A stretch of DNA of 64,000 nt from Ceriagrion tenellum (GCA_963169105.1 OY720643.1:82877696-82941695), one strand, 5' to 3'; numbered from the stretch's first letter, positions 31,638-41,512 are shown. Translations and numbers: made by a program. Notes: generated by a model not told the origin, from the letters alone.

Positions 31638-33383
31638 TCAGGTGTAATCTGATTGGCTCTCGCGTGTTACGCTTTTCCCGCCATTTTTGTCATATATAAA
31701 GGTGTTCACTATTGGTTTCCACGCATTGCTGATTTGAAACCCGGTGTCTCTGTTGATGTTGTTGCGGTTGATGCGGATGTGAATGGCTTCCTTGACGAGG
31801 CGGTCCCAGTAGCCATGTGCACGGCAGAGCAGTTTCGTCTCCTTCCATTGTATGGCATGGTCCTCATTGATACTATGCTCTGCCACCGCGGATTTTTCCG
31901 GTTGGGCCAGTCGCAAATACCTCTGATGTTCTTTCGTCCTCGTTTCAATTGTCCGACTGGTCTCTCCAATGTATGTCTTCCCGCACTCACATGGAATCTC
32001 ATAAACTCCTGGTGTCTTCAGACCGAGAGGATCCTTCACTTTTACTAGTTGGTCTCTGAGTTTTGGAGGTGGTAAATGAACGGTCTTAATATTGTATCTG
32101 TTAAGGATGCGTTGGATTTTTCCCGATATGGTGGAGACATAGGGAAGGAAAGCTTTGGAGATAGGCTTTTCTTGCGGCTCCCGTATGCCGTCAGTGGGCT
32201 GTCTAAAGGCCCTCTTCAGGGCCATGGAAATTTGAGTTTCACTATAGCCATTTTTCCGAAACGTCTTCTTCAGATGTTTTATCTCATTCGGGATGCTCTC
32301 GGTATCAGGAATGTTCTTGGCTCTGTGCAATAGGGTAGACAGCACCGCCTCCTTCTGTGATGGGTGGTGGTGACTCTGATTGCTCAGATACAGGTCCGTA
32401 TGAGTCGGTTTCCTGTATATGCTGTGTCCCAGGGTTCCATCTTCCTTTTTCCGGATTAAAATGTCGAGGAACGGGAGCTGGCCATTTTCCTCTTTTTCCA
32501 TGGTGAATTTAATGTTAGGATGCTGGCTATTCATGTGGGCGAAGAACAGGTCTAGGTCGTCCGTTCCGTGTGGCCAGATCAGAAATGTGTCATCCACATA
32601 TCTAAAAAAGCATTTGAGCTGCAGTGGAGCTGAGTTGAGGGCCTGCTTTTCGAAGTTTTCCATGTAAAAATTCGCAATTGCTGGGGATAACGGCGAACCC
32701 ATGGCTACACCCTCCGTTTGCTCGTAGAATTTTCCATCGAAGGAAAAATAGGTCGAAGTCAGCACATGATGGAATAGCTTGACCGTGTCAGAGTCGAATC
32801 TTTCTGCCAGGAGTCGCATTGTGTCAGCCAATGGTACACAGGTAAAGAGTGATACCACGTCCAGACTGACAAGGATGTCAGAAGTGTCCACTCGAATCTC
32901 CTTTATTGTCTTGACGAATTCCAGCGAGTTCTTGACATGATGATCACTAACGCCCACATGTGGTGCAAGTATGCCGGTTAGATGTTTAGCCAAATTATAA
33001 GTTGGCGAACTTATGGCGCTGACGATTGGTCTAAGTGGAACTCCTTCCTTATGTATCTTCGGTAATCCGTAAATTCTGGGAGGCACCGGTGCTTCTGTTC
33101 TAAGGTACCTTGCTGTCTCAAATGGGATTCCCGCTTCTTTGATGAGCTTGATAGTCCTTCTGTTTATAGAGTCCGTGGGGTCCCGTGGAATTCTCTTGTA
33201 CGAGTTGCTTGTGAGTAACTCATGCATCTTCTCATGATAATCCACGGTTTTTATGAGAACGGTAGCGTTGCCCTTGTCGGCTGGTAGGATGGTTACTGCA
33301 GTATTTCTCTGTAAGGCTCGCAGAGCAGTCCTCTCTTTGAGATTGATATTGGACTTGGGCAGTACTGCTTTCTTCAAAGTCAT
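31638..33383 (-). CDS. Penelope-like reverse transcriptase with GIY-YIG endonuclease
   Basis: 581 codons with no stop. RT motifs in order: PADKGNATVL (residues 34-43), YGLPKIHK (105-112), LRPIVSAISSP, LVSLDVVSLFT with the first catalytic Asp (~175), GVAMGSPLSP (225-234), YVDD (262-265, catalytic) and PFLDILI. A linker leads to the GIY-YIG nuclease: GVY (459-461), a CECG cysteine pair, YIG (471-473), ETRTKEH and a Glu in LVKEAIHIR (~532). PLEs use RT and nuclease together for target-primed insertion. All catalytic residues I can place are present. The first Met is probably not the native start, since upstream sequence is cut by a microsatellite. Many antisense frames here are shadows. Confidence 0.95.
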   Translation of the reverse strand: MTLKKAVLPKSNINLKERTALRALQRNTAVTILPADKGNATVLIKTVDYHEKMHELLTSNSYKRIPRDPTDSINRRTIKLIKEAGIPFETARYLRTEAPVPPRIYGLPKIHKEGVPLRPIVSAISSPTYNLAKHLTGILAPHVGVSDHHVKNSLEFVKTIKEIRVDTSDILVSLDVVSLFTCVPLADTMRLLAERFDSDTVKLFHHVLTSTYFSFDGKFYEQTEGVAMGSPLSPAIANFYMENFEKQALNSAPLQLKCFFRYVDDTFLIWPHGTDDLDLFFAHMNSQHPNIKFTMEKEENGQLPFLDILIRKKEDGTLGHSIYRKPTHTDLYLSNQSHHHPSQKEAVLSTLLHRAKNIPDTESIPNEIKHLKKTFRKNGYSETQISMALKRAFRQPTDGIREPQEKPISKAFLPYVSTISGKIQRILNRYNIKTVHLPPPKLRDQLVKVKDPLGLKTPGVYEIPCECGKTYIGETSRTIETRTKEHQRYLRLAQPEKSAVAEHSINEDHAIQWKETKLLCRAHGYWDRLVKEAIHIRINRNNINRDTGFQISNAWKPIVNTFIYDKNGGKSVTRESQSDYT

Positions 33384-33411
33384 GGATATCTCAGCTCTTA
33401 TAGAGCTCTTA

Positions 33412-33475
33412 TAGAATATATATAATATATATATATATATAATATATATATATAATATATATATAATATATATTT
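33412..33475. repeat. AT microsatellite
   Basis: Long run of TA/ATA units between the truncated 5' side of PLE P1 and a repeat S copy. Confidence 0.95.
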
Positions 33476-33886
33476 AGCGCGGTGCGTTTGAAACTCATTT
33501 AAAACGGAAGGTTTTTTTTGATCTGGAAGAATCTATTGCGGTGACAGTATGATACATTTTCAAAAATAGTATAGTAAATACAGTAAAATAAAAATAGTAT
33601 AATAAAAATAGTAAAAAAATAAAAACACAAAAAATACACGCTGTTTGTTTTTTTACGACATCAAAGTGTTAGAAATTCCTCATTTTGTAAATTATGTCTC
33701 TCTGGAGGGCATACACGTACTATTTCCCGTGTAAAAGGGTTGGTATTTCTTGGCAAATAACTCCGAAAGCAATGTGGTAAGTGGTTGAATTTTTGGTGTC
33801 ATTAGAAGGGTGAGATATTTTTCTTTAAAATGAGACTAAATTCATTGATTTCTAGGTAAACTGATATTTCGCTCAAACTATCTTAA
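33475..33886 (+). repeat. Repeat S, copy 4 (5'-truncated)
   Basis: It matches units at 11-13 kb from the GCGCGGTGCG block to the end, TTTCGCTCAAACTATCTTAA (TTAA at 33883-33886). This copy gives the best right terminus, which is inverted relative to the left end at 11022. Confidence 0.75.
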
Positions 33887-34627
33887 GAAACCAAACGATG
33901 AAAAATGATAATTGATGGACTGTCTATCATAGGGCAATGCTATTCTCGATTTCATGTTTAGCTAAATTTAATCCTGGAAAACTTACAAGTAATGCATATG
34001 TAATGATTGTCAACTGTTTCTTGGGAAGCAGATAAAGTGTTCGTGGAGGAACTCAACAGTGGTCTATCCTTTGATTTACTTCCCAAGTGCTCCAAACTTT
34101 CGCTGTAGATTTTATGTGAAATACTGATTTTGAGAGAAGCTTCGTGATTGAAAATAAAACCGCCGCACTACAGTTTAAACTTTGACTATTCTGACGAGAG
34201 AATATCAAGCTGTGAATTGGTGTGAATATTAAAATATTCTAATGGTAAATAAAGACACATAAGGTTATGAGACCCTCTATTTGTATATTTCTCTTCATTC
34301 GTTTTTTCATCCCTCCCCGAGAGGTATTTGAGGCTATCTTTGTTTTGGTTTAAAGATATTGATTCTGCAATTATTTTTCGAGGAGCTTGAATGATATGGT
34401 TCCCGTAGAAGAGCTACATATAATAAACTTATTTGAGGATAAAATTTATCGTTCTTAATGTCAATCTTGCAATTTTTTCAAAATAAATATACAATGTTTT
34501 TCAATAATTGGTTCTCTAAATATTCAATTTTCTTGTTTATTAACCTAGGCAATATATTATTTCATTAGTGAGCCAGTGTTTGCTATAACATATCGAAAAA
34601 TACTTTTATCTATTCCCAAAAGGTAGT
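33887..34627. other. Unassigned AT-rich stretch
   Basis: No repeat or coding motif recognised. Confidence 0.3.
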
Positions 34628-34747
34628 ACTACTTAATGGAGGTTGATTCCTTCTTTCGGGTTTTCCGCCGCGTTGGTTCATGTTGAGGACAATATTTCGC
34701 CGGCTGTCCTGCTGGCTTCCTCAAGTCCATGTAAGCACTACTTAATG
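34628..34747 (-). mobile_element. Single-arm hammerhead element FB4 with 11-bp TSD
   Basis: A 98-bp insertion (34639-34736) is flanked by ACTACTTAATG at 34628-34638 and 34737-34747. On the minus strand 34687-34728 reads as a hammerhead: GGAC/GTCC stem I, stem II GCCAGC/GCCGGC, GAA, AT/AT stem III. The core begins TTGAGGA where CTGANGA is needed, which should abolish cleavage. Same family as FB1 and the element at 37.7 kb. Confidence 0.75.
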
Positions 34748-35905
34748 TCGAGTTATTTGTTTTTTTTTCTAGTCTCGACTTCACTTCGTACCGATATTGT
34801 GGTCTTAAACTAAATGAGAGGCTAAAAATTTCTTTTCAGTTATTGCTTCGATGATTTTCTCGTCCCAACTTGAAAGTGTGCCCACTGAGCTATTTGAAAT
34901 AAAATTGAGTAATGCCATCCAGCCATTCGGTTCGTTATTTATTCTCTGATTATTTAGGAAGCATTTTTATAATTCCAGGGATATCCTCAACGCCGTCACT
35001 TCTCAATTGATCGTATCTAGTACAATGAATTTCATTTATTAAAAAATCGTAAATTCTGGTGCGATTATGAATCAGGGTAGTTCTTGATCGTCCTTTCAAA
35101 ACTGTATTTGTCGTTATAGGCTCAGAGAATAATAATTCCTCCCAAATTGGTTGCTAATTGAGGCTTTGCAATTATTAGGTGAAAGGTTTTTGGGGGACGC
35201 TTCGCTTTTAATAGCCTTTCCTGGAGAGCGGTACAAACAAATGGAAACGGAGGGCGAAATTCAATTATGTCGGAAAGGAATCCGGACTCTCACACGTTGG
35301 TTCGCCGGTGAAATGTACTGCATTGCAGGACTTAGCTTGGTTGAATTACAGGATTTTCGATACCACCGATGGATAGCGAAATCCCTTTTATTTCTTTTGG
35401 AAAGTAAGATATTTATTTTACCTTTTTTTTTTTAATTGTGACCACTCTCAATTAACCGGCTTAGCGTAGAGAGTGAGCCGGTGCAATACGTGGGACTTGG
35501 AACTTGTCCGCACCGGTGCTTTCAGAGGAACTAAACACAAAATACGGGGGTGGTAAAAAAGGGTAAAATAGGTGAAAAAAACCTTGCGGGATAAAGTAGT
35601 GAAGATTTGAAAACTCTGCCTTTTAATTAAATCGATCTGGAAGCCATGAAAAATTCATCGTAGGCCTATTTTGACCCACCCCCCCGCTGTTTTTTTAGGG
35701 CTGTAAAAAGATATAATTTGGACGTAGATAATGGCAAGTGTGGGCATGGTTGTTCATTGTAAATTAGCTTCACAAATGTGAGCTCGTTGTATATCACACT
35801 ATCAAAGCGTAAATTAATGTTCATTTATTTACCTCTATGTTTTTAGCACATACCCAATAGTGTGTACGCTTGCTTCGTCGTAAGCTGATACTTGTGGTGC
35901 TGATG
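34748..35905. other. Unassigned stretch
   Basis: No transposon or host gene identified. A 94-codon + frame at 35151-35435 has no motif I know. Confidence 0.3.
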
Positions 35906-35907
35906 TA

Positions 35908-36455
35908 CAGTCGGATTCAAATGTATTGCAAAGAATAGAGCGGCGGCACTTACGCTTCTCAAGGAAATCGAGTTTCACTTACGGCGCTGTTATTCTTTGC
36001 TATGCAACGCAATCTATTCAGCTGTTAATTAGCACGTATTTAAATTGTAACAGTTGAGCAATTGCTTGTTTTGTGCTGACTTACATAATATGATCAGCTC
36101 GAATAACAATGACATGCTGCGACGTATTGATTAATTGAAATACCAAACTTTATTATTAAACACAGATCGTTCCTGGCATACAATATACCTACGGCAAACA
36201 CTACGTAATGTATCATTTAGATTAACAGTTGTGATTAATAAATAATAATTATCCATCAAATCGTAAATCCAAACCAAAACGAAAGTGTAATAACAAATTA
36301 GTACAACATAGGAAATTGGTCAACTATTACCATTTGAATACGTGCAAATAAACAGATGAATAGATAGCGTTGCGTAGCAAAGAATAACAGCGCCGTAAGT
36401 GAAACTCAATTTCCTTGTGAAGCTCGATTCTTTGCAATACATTTAAATCCGACCG
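35908..36455. mobile_element. Tc1/mariner-type MITE with ~140-bp TIRs
   Basis: TA dinucleotides (35906-35907 and 36456-36457) bound a 548-bp element starting CAGTCGGATTCAAATG and ending with the inverted counterpart. TIRs of about 140 bp are highly similar and include CTTACGGCGCTGTTATTCTT. The centre is AT-rich with no transposase. TA target and CAGT end fit Tc1/mariner mobilisation in trans. Confidence 0.9.
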
Positions 36456-36989
36456 TACATAACATGAAGAATCATCTTCCTTGATTACTGCTGCATGAGC
36501 GCTGTAGGTGAACGAATCAACATGTGTTGCTCGTCAAACCTTTTAAATTTGCACAATAGACATTATAGGTGAGCATTACGGAGAGCTCAAACTTTTGAGT
36601 AAAAATCTTTTTTTCTCTGGGTGGGCGTCAATACACAAAACTACAAACAAGTCACGTTCAAAACACAATGGTTTTTGAGGCAAAAAAAAAAATGAATTTC
36701 TAGAAATGACAAAACTTCCTCATTTTTCAGGTGATTCAAGGCCAGAAAACCGAAAAAATATTGTTTAGTTATCGAATTAGTTCAAAATACGTGTTTAGAA
36801 ACTTAAGCTTTCCGGCAAATAGTGGTTGCAAATTTTACATTATCCTTCGTTGACACCTTGGCAGAAAATGAACTAGTAAGCAGCAAATATGCAATGATGG
36901 AAGTTCTTTATGTTGTTTAACATAGATTCTTATTCCGATCTGCTTTTAAGGTAGTACAGGCTCGACTGAACAGTCAAAAAGAAAGATGA

Positions 36990-37275
36990 AAAGTACTTAG
37001 AAAGTTTCGAAATGTGGCTGCGGAGAAAAATGCTTAAGGTGAAGTGGACGGATAGCATGAGAAATGAGAAAGTACTAATGACAATAAGAAAAGAAAGAAA
37101 ACTGCTGAGGAAAATAAAAAAGAGGAAGACAGCTTGGATGGGACATATATTTCGCCAAAATTGTCTTTTTAGAAGAATTATTGAAGTAAAAATATAAGGA
37201 AAGCGAGGAACGGGAAGAAGAAGAATGGGAATGCTGGGTGACATAAAAAATGACCGAAGTTACAGGCAAATTGCA
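36990..37275 (+). pseudogene. RTE-type LINE C-terminal remnant
   Basis: The + frame reads FEMWLRRKMLKVKWTDSMRN, then KRKTAWMGHIFRQNCL and RRIIEVKI, a stop, and GKRGTGRRRMGMLGDIK. This is the RTE tail after the RT. One in-frame stop breaks it. The preceding 36458-36950 is unassigned. Confidence 0.75.
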
Positions 37276-37622
37276 CTGATATCAACCCACAAGGTTTTTG
37301 AAATGGCGGTTAAAATATGAAAGAAGATGTGAATCAGATCTCAAAATGGTCACATGACAATGATCTAGTAATTAACAATGAACAAAACAAAGGTTATGTA
37401 TTTAGTAAATAAGCCAATTCATACAAAAACTGTGAATATAAAATATCATGAGCATAAATGCCTGCACAGAAATGTTATTTTGAATAGCTGTTGCTGTTTT
37501 ATAATTTCGCAGGGCAAATATTACAAATATTTAGGAATTAACATTGACTGCAGCTTCAAGTTCAATGAACACTTGAGAAAATTAAATAACAAACTGAGTA
37601 AATTATCAGATGTACCGCATTA

Positions 37623-37870
37623 AACATTGTGTAAATTAGATCTCTCCATGTTTCCGGGATTTCTTCCGCGTTGGTTGTTTGTGGGACAATAGTTTCGCTG
37701 GCACTCCTGCCAGCGTCTTCAGGTCGAAGTGACTTCGACCTGAAGACGCTGGCAGCAGTGCCAGCGAAACTGTTGTCCCAAAAACAACCAACGCGGAATA
37801 AATCCCGGAAACATGGAGAGATCTACATTCCAGCTCCGCGGAAACCTGAGAACCAACATTGTGTAAATTA
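37623..37870. mobile_element. Foldback hammerhead element FB3 with 16-bp TSD
   Basis: AACATTGTGTAAATTA is repeated exactly at 37623-37638 and 37855-37870, bounding a 216-bp insertion in the LINE F coding region. The insert is a palindrome (arms 37639-37730 and 37732-37823) whose centre is AGGTCGAAGTGACTTCGACC, plus a ~31-bp right extension with CCGCGGAA. Both arms carry a hammerhead, facing opposite ways. Confidence 0.9.
37737..37777 (+). ncRNA. Hammerhead ribozyme motif in FB3 (right arm)
   Basis: Stem I GAC/GTC (3 bp), core CTGAAGA, one extra C, stem II GCTGGC/GCCAGC (6 bp), GAA, AC/GT stem III around one T, T at the cleavage position. The mirror copy (37685-37725, minus) has one mismatch in stem III. 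Confidence 0.65.
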
Positions 37871-37965
37871 TATGGTTCTGCTAAAAGTTTATCATGCACT
37901 ATTTGAATCTATGCTGAGATATGGATTGACTATGTGGGGAAAAACGTAATGCCCATACAAAAGTC

Positions 37966-38346
37966 ATGGAAAATTCTCAAAAGCGTGCAGTTAAAACAAT
38001 TTTTAGGAATAAATACAAATTAAACTGTAATATGCGGACTCCAGATTTAAATAAAATATTTACAGATTTACAAATGCTGCCTATATTAAAACGCTTAGAT
38101 TATATTTTAATAACGGAAAACTATTTTGGAAATAAATATAAAACATTACAGAAGGGGGACAAACAAAGACTGAGAGGGTCATGTAAATTAGATGTCCCAG
38201 TATCATACACTAGATATGGAGACAGAAGACTTGGCACACTTGTCCCAAAACTTTTAAACTGGATAGTGACTTATATACCAGAGGAGATATCAATGTCAGA
38301 ATTGAAAAGGATATGTTTTCGAAAATTATTAGAACAAGAAATCTGA
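37966..38346 (+). pseudogene. LINE family F C-terminal fragment
   Basis: 126 open codons: MENSQKRAVKTIFRNKYKLN at the start, then FTDLQMLPILKRLDYILITE, SYTRYGDRRLGTLVPKLLNW and MSELKRICFRKLLEQEI. The QKRAVK.I. and YG...L....PK.LN pattern is the usual end of several LINE polyproteins. A frameshift lies just upstream, near 37949. No catalytic motif. Confidence 0.75.
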
Positions 38347-38525
38347 TGGAGTAAGCGGGATTTAGATATTGGAATATATCATTAAAAGTGGGTTTGTGAT
38401 TTTTAAATTGTGATATTAATTTTTTTAACTCTGTGAGTTTTGTAAAAGTTTTAAACATTTTATCCATTTTAAAGAATTCAAATGAGATATGGTACTTTTT
38501 TCCCAGTTTCATTTTATTTCAGGTC

Positions 38526-38557
38526 GACCGGTTTCGTCACATAGGCGACATCATCAG
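38526..38557 (-). ncRNA. Hammerhead-like core, PLE P3 left arm
   Basis: Minus strand CTGATGA, extra T, stem II GTCGC/GTGAC, GAA, palindromic stem III ACCGGT, C at the cleavage position. Stem I pairs at only one or two positions, so cleavage is doubtful. Confidence 0.5.
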
Positions 38558-38683
38558 GTACATAAGTTTAGAATGCTGCAGAATTTATACAAGAACAAGC
38601 ATTATTTTGGGGGGGAGGGCGGGGGGGGGGGTAACGGTTGGATGATGAGTGCGGCGTTCACGGCGGGTGTTGGGGTGTCATCC

Positions 38684-39200
38684 TCAAAAGGTATTATGAC
38701 TCAGGGGAATATCCAAGAGGGGGGAATGGCTGACAAAAATATTGTCGTTAGCAGTTTTTCCTTCCTTTAACTGCCTTCTAATCTCCAGCTTCTCCAAACA
38801 GTCCATCCTTCTTCCCTTTCTCTCCAGGTGGAGAATCTCCGGGACAAAGTCACTCTTGTGGTCATTTTCCCATAGATGCTTAGTGAAATGGGATCTGTTT
38901 AAGTCTCAATTGCGTAGATGTCTTTTATGTTCATCTGTTCTCACTCTGAACGACCGTCCAGTCTGGCCAACGTAACAAGTTTCACATTCACCACATTTAA
39001 GTTTATAAATACCACTTCTATCATTAATGTCAATTTTGTCCTTGGTTTTGTTTAACACAGCCCTTAAGTTACATTTGTTATAATAGGCAATGTTGAATTC
39101 TTTTTTTGGAAAAAGGTTGGCAATTGCCTGTGAAATATATCCATAATAACTTAGTTTGCCCCAGCGTTTTTTGTTTTCACTATAGTCGGATGATTTGTAA
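38684..39200 (-). pseudogene. PLE P3 GIY-YIG endonuclease end with one in-frame stop
   Basis: Minus strand: KKRWGKLSYYGYISQAIANL, then DRSGIYKLKCGECETCYVGQ (GIY, cysteine pairs, YVG), TGRSFRVRTDEHKRHLRN, one TGA at 38906-38908, then in the same frame HFTKHLWENDHKSDFVPEIL, RMDCLEKLEIRRQLKEGK and SHSPLLDIPLSHN to the stop at 38684. Apart from the TGA the nuclease domain reads through. The reverse transcriptase is absent, so P3 is 5'-deleted. Confidence 0.85.
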
Positions 39201-39293
39201 ATGAAGTTCTGTGCTGTGTGAATTTTCCTGCCTCTTCTCCCCCTGCCCTTCCAAATTTTTGTATATATTCTGCAGCATTCTAAACTTACGTAC

Positions 39294-39326
39294 CTGATGA
39301 TGTCGCCTATGTGACGAAACCGGTCG
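39294..39326 (+). ncRNA. Hammerhead-like core, PLE P3 right arm
   Basis: Inverted counterpart of the left-arm core with identical core, stem II and stem III. Stem I is again weak. Confidence 0.5.
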
Positions 39327-39844
39327 ACCTGAAATAAAATAAAACTGTGAAAAAAGTACCATATCTCATTTGAATTCTTTAGGATGGATTTTCACAAAGT
39401 TAAACCAGAATTAATCGAGTTTATTATTTTATCCATTGATTTTCTAAGTTCACCTCGATGCTTAAAATTAGTAGTACCTTTGGGATTATACATGTTTTCA
39501 CTAACCATTATTGTACATTATGTGTAAAATCTAGATCTGAATTACATAAATTTTATCAATATTTATAATGTGTAAAACCAGGTGATAGTGTATCATATTT
39601 AATTGACAAAGTACCGCCTGACGAGTCTATTGACTCAGGCGGACTTTGTACAGCTACTATAGTTTTAATTATGTAGTTTTAAATCCTTTTGTAACCCATC
39701 CAACGGGAAATTATTGAAAGTAATCTGAAATATTTGTAAATTATCCATCTATTCAAAAAAATGAAAGACGATGCTCAGAACCGACTGCGATGGAGGGCAT
39801 CCAGTTGAAACCTGTCAGAAGACAGAATCAACTAAGAAGATGAA

Positions 39845-40010
39845 GGCTCGACTATGCGAGTCACGTCAAATACCAAGTTACACCTTGGTATTTATTAAGT
39901 TTTTAAAATCTTCCTTTGGCTAATGAATTGGGTTACCTATTGAAAACCAAAATTTTGGTACAATATATGCAAATTATTCATAGGATATATTTTTAAAGAC
40001 CTCATTTGTC
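39845..40010 (-). repeat. Dispersed repeat family T, end fragment
   Basis: Inverted relative to the copies at 3.9 and 56.9 kb. It shares GGGTTACCTATTGAAAACCA and a CTCGACTATGCGAGTC hairpin-like end. Confidence 0.55.
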
Positions 40011-40186
40011 AAGCCATTGGGGCAAGGTCGTTCAGGATCGATTGTAATCTTTCTTCGATACAGGTCTTCGCAACGCAAACAAGTCCGCCATTAATCTGCT
40101 TAAATTAATGTGTATTCTCTTTATTTTATTTATTTATCTTCACTTCCCCGAATACAGCACAATGGGCCAATTTTCATCGGGTGAAT

Positions 40187-40815
40187 ACATCTACATCTAC
40201 GTCATACCCTGCAAGCCACTCAAAGGGTGTGTGGCAGTGGGTGCTTGCGCACCAGGCATTCATGAATGATATGGTAGAACACCGACATTACATTGAAACC
40301 CGCGTACCACACATGCAAAGCGCCAATTAAAAATCTAATACCCAACAAACATTCTATCTTCAATCGTTCCAACATGCAAGGGATACAAAGACTATTACTA
40401 CAGATTCAAAATATCATGCATAAATAAAAACATCAATATTTACATCATGCATAAATAAGAGAGTAGAGAATATAATGAGAAAAATTTACTGCCTGCCTAT
40501 TGTCAATACTCGAACTATTCATGACGACGATCACAGCTGTTATGGTCCCGAATGGAACGCGGAAAAAATGACATTTTATACCTATCTGTACTACAATCTA
40601 TCTCTCTAATTTTATTTTTGTATATATATAATATAAAATATAATTTTATAATTATTTAATTGGCGCGATCTAATCTGCCGTAGTACGAAGGGGTTAATAG
40701 TATGTTTTTTACGTCGTCAGTAAAATGATTTTCCTGAAATTCATTTAGGAGGAAAAGCCTATAATTTAATCTACGCTGTGATAGCGATTCCCATCCTAAT
40801 TCTTCTAACATATAA
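40187..40815 (-). mobile_element. LINE family A 3' end (in element X)
   Basis: Tail ACATCTACATCTACGTCATA at the left, hairpin, 3' UTR very similar to 27.1-27.5 kb, and minus-strand coding with LEELGWESLSQRRLNYR and LLTPSYYGRLDRAN (40656-40830). An AT-rich insertion (40618-40655) splits the coding end. Confidence 0.85.
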
Positions 40816-40950
40816 CAGGAACAGTAACAACGGACGAGACACAAACACCCATGTCCTGGGCAGATAATATTCTACCCAGGCGGGACTCTAACCCGCGAAC
40901 CTAGAGTTAGCTGGCGAGGACTTTACCCCTCCGCCACCGGGGCCGACATA
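40816..40950 (-). mobile_element. tRNA-derived SINE, second type
   Basis: Minus strand: GGCCCCGGTGGCGGAGGGGT (tRNA-like A-box region), CGCGGGTTAGAGTCCCGCC (B-box region with a changed consensus base), then CTGGGTAGAATATTATCTGC, CCAGGACATGGGTGTTTGTG and a short tail. It abuts the LINE A 5' truncation. Confidence 0.65.
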
Positions 40951-41456
40951 AGCAGAAGATAAAATTTTCAACGTTTTTGACGATTCGTCTGTGCATTTGT
41001 GTTGGAGATGATGGTTTGCGCTGCATATTCGCAGATTTTATTGGGTGTGCAATGGTGGTAAATGCTTAGTGAGCACATCGCGAAGACCCATATCGATAGA
41101 GTTACGGGTATATCGAATCGAACGACCCTGCCATAGGGGCCGACTGGAGCGCCATTTGCATGGAACTATCGTATTTTGACTTCTGCGTTGAACTGCGTCA
41201 GTAATTCGTTAATAAATTTGAAAAAACAGGTAGTATGATGTCTATAATTTATTTTTATTCGATTCTACGGAACCATTCGCTTCTTATAAACACTTTTAAT
41301 TTTAAGCTTAAACATGATTACTCGTTCAGTGACGTTTTTCTACAATTATCAGAGCAATCCCCCAAGGGCCCCTGTTAATCCTTCCAACGTTGAACCTTTC
41401 CATGTTAAGTCTTCCCCTGACTGAAAGTATACCATTATCTAAGGAATTGAGCGGAA

Positions 41457-41512
41457 ACGTGAATTCACGTCATTGCGCCACGGGAGATGGGGTCAGGACG
41501 TGAATTCACGTC
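41457..41512. repeat. Pair of ACGTGAATTCACGT palindromes
   Basis: ACGTGAATTCACGT at 41457-41470 and GACGTGAATTCACGTC at 41497-41512 lie 26 bp apart. Such paired palindromes suggest a protein binding site or the end of a DNA element. 41513-42239 is otherwise unassigned. Confidence 0.6.

Larger units (their letters stand above)
31470..33415 (-). mobile_element. Penelope-like element P1, 5'-truncated
   Basis: The minus strand carries one long open frame (RT plus GIY-YIG), a short 3' UTR and a terminal repeat with a hammerhead to about 31470. At its 5' side it is cut into an AT microsatellite at ~33415. Full PLE proteins are usually longer at the N-terminus, so some coding is missing. This is the best preserved transposon protein in the window. 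Confidence 0.95.
38457..39437 (-). mobile_element. Penelope-like element P3 with inverted terminal repeats and 12-bp TSD
   Basis: ATTTTATCCATT at 38457-38468 and 39426-39437 bounds a ~957-bp insertion in the LINE F 3' UTR. Inverted arms of ~120 bp (38471-38592 and 39258-39382) share AAATGAGATATGGTACTTTT and CGACCGGTTTCGTCACATAG. A ~44-bp extension follows the right arm. The interior has the GIY-YIG coding end and a G-rich tract (38608-38631 on +). Confidence 0.9.
37300..39665 (+). mobile_element. LINE family F carrying two PLE-type insertions
   Basis: Coding starts near 37378 (NKTKVMYLVNKPI; YYKYLGINIDCSFKFNEHLR), is split by FB3 at 37639-37854, resumes at 37871 (VYHALFESMLRYGLTMWGKT) and ends at 38346. 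Its 3' UTR is split by PLE P3 at 38469-39425 and continues to a terminal hairpin (ACCGCCTGA...TCAGGCGGA, 39612-39645). Three layers of insertion can be ordered here. Confidence 0.8.
40018..41130. mobile_element. TIR element X, copy 1, holding a LINE and a SINE
   Basis: Ends GGCAAGGTCGTTC (left) and GAACGACCCTGCC (right) are inverted. Flanking halves (40018-40186 and 40952-41130) match the uninterrupted copy at 62201-62521 in order (TTCGATACAGG.CTTCGCAACG; then GTGCATTTGTGTTGGAGATG). A LINE A tail and a SINE fill the middle, so X is older than both. Confidence 0.7.

Noticed and set aside
31653..32667. Plus-strand open frames of 82-131 codons at 31653-32048, 32076-32333 and 32419-32667
   Set aside because: They are antisense shadows of the PLE reverse transcriptase/GIY-YIG frame.
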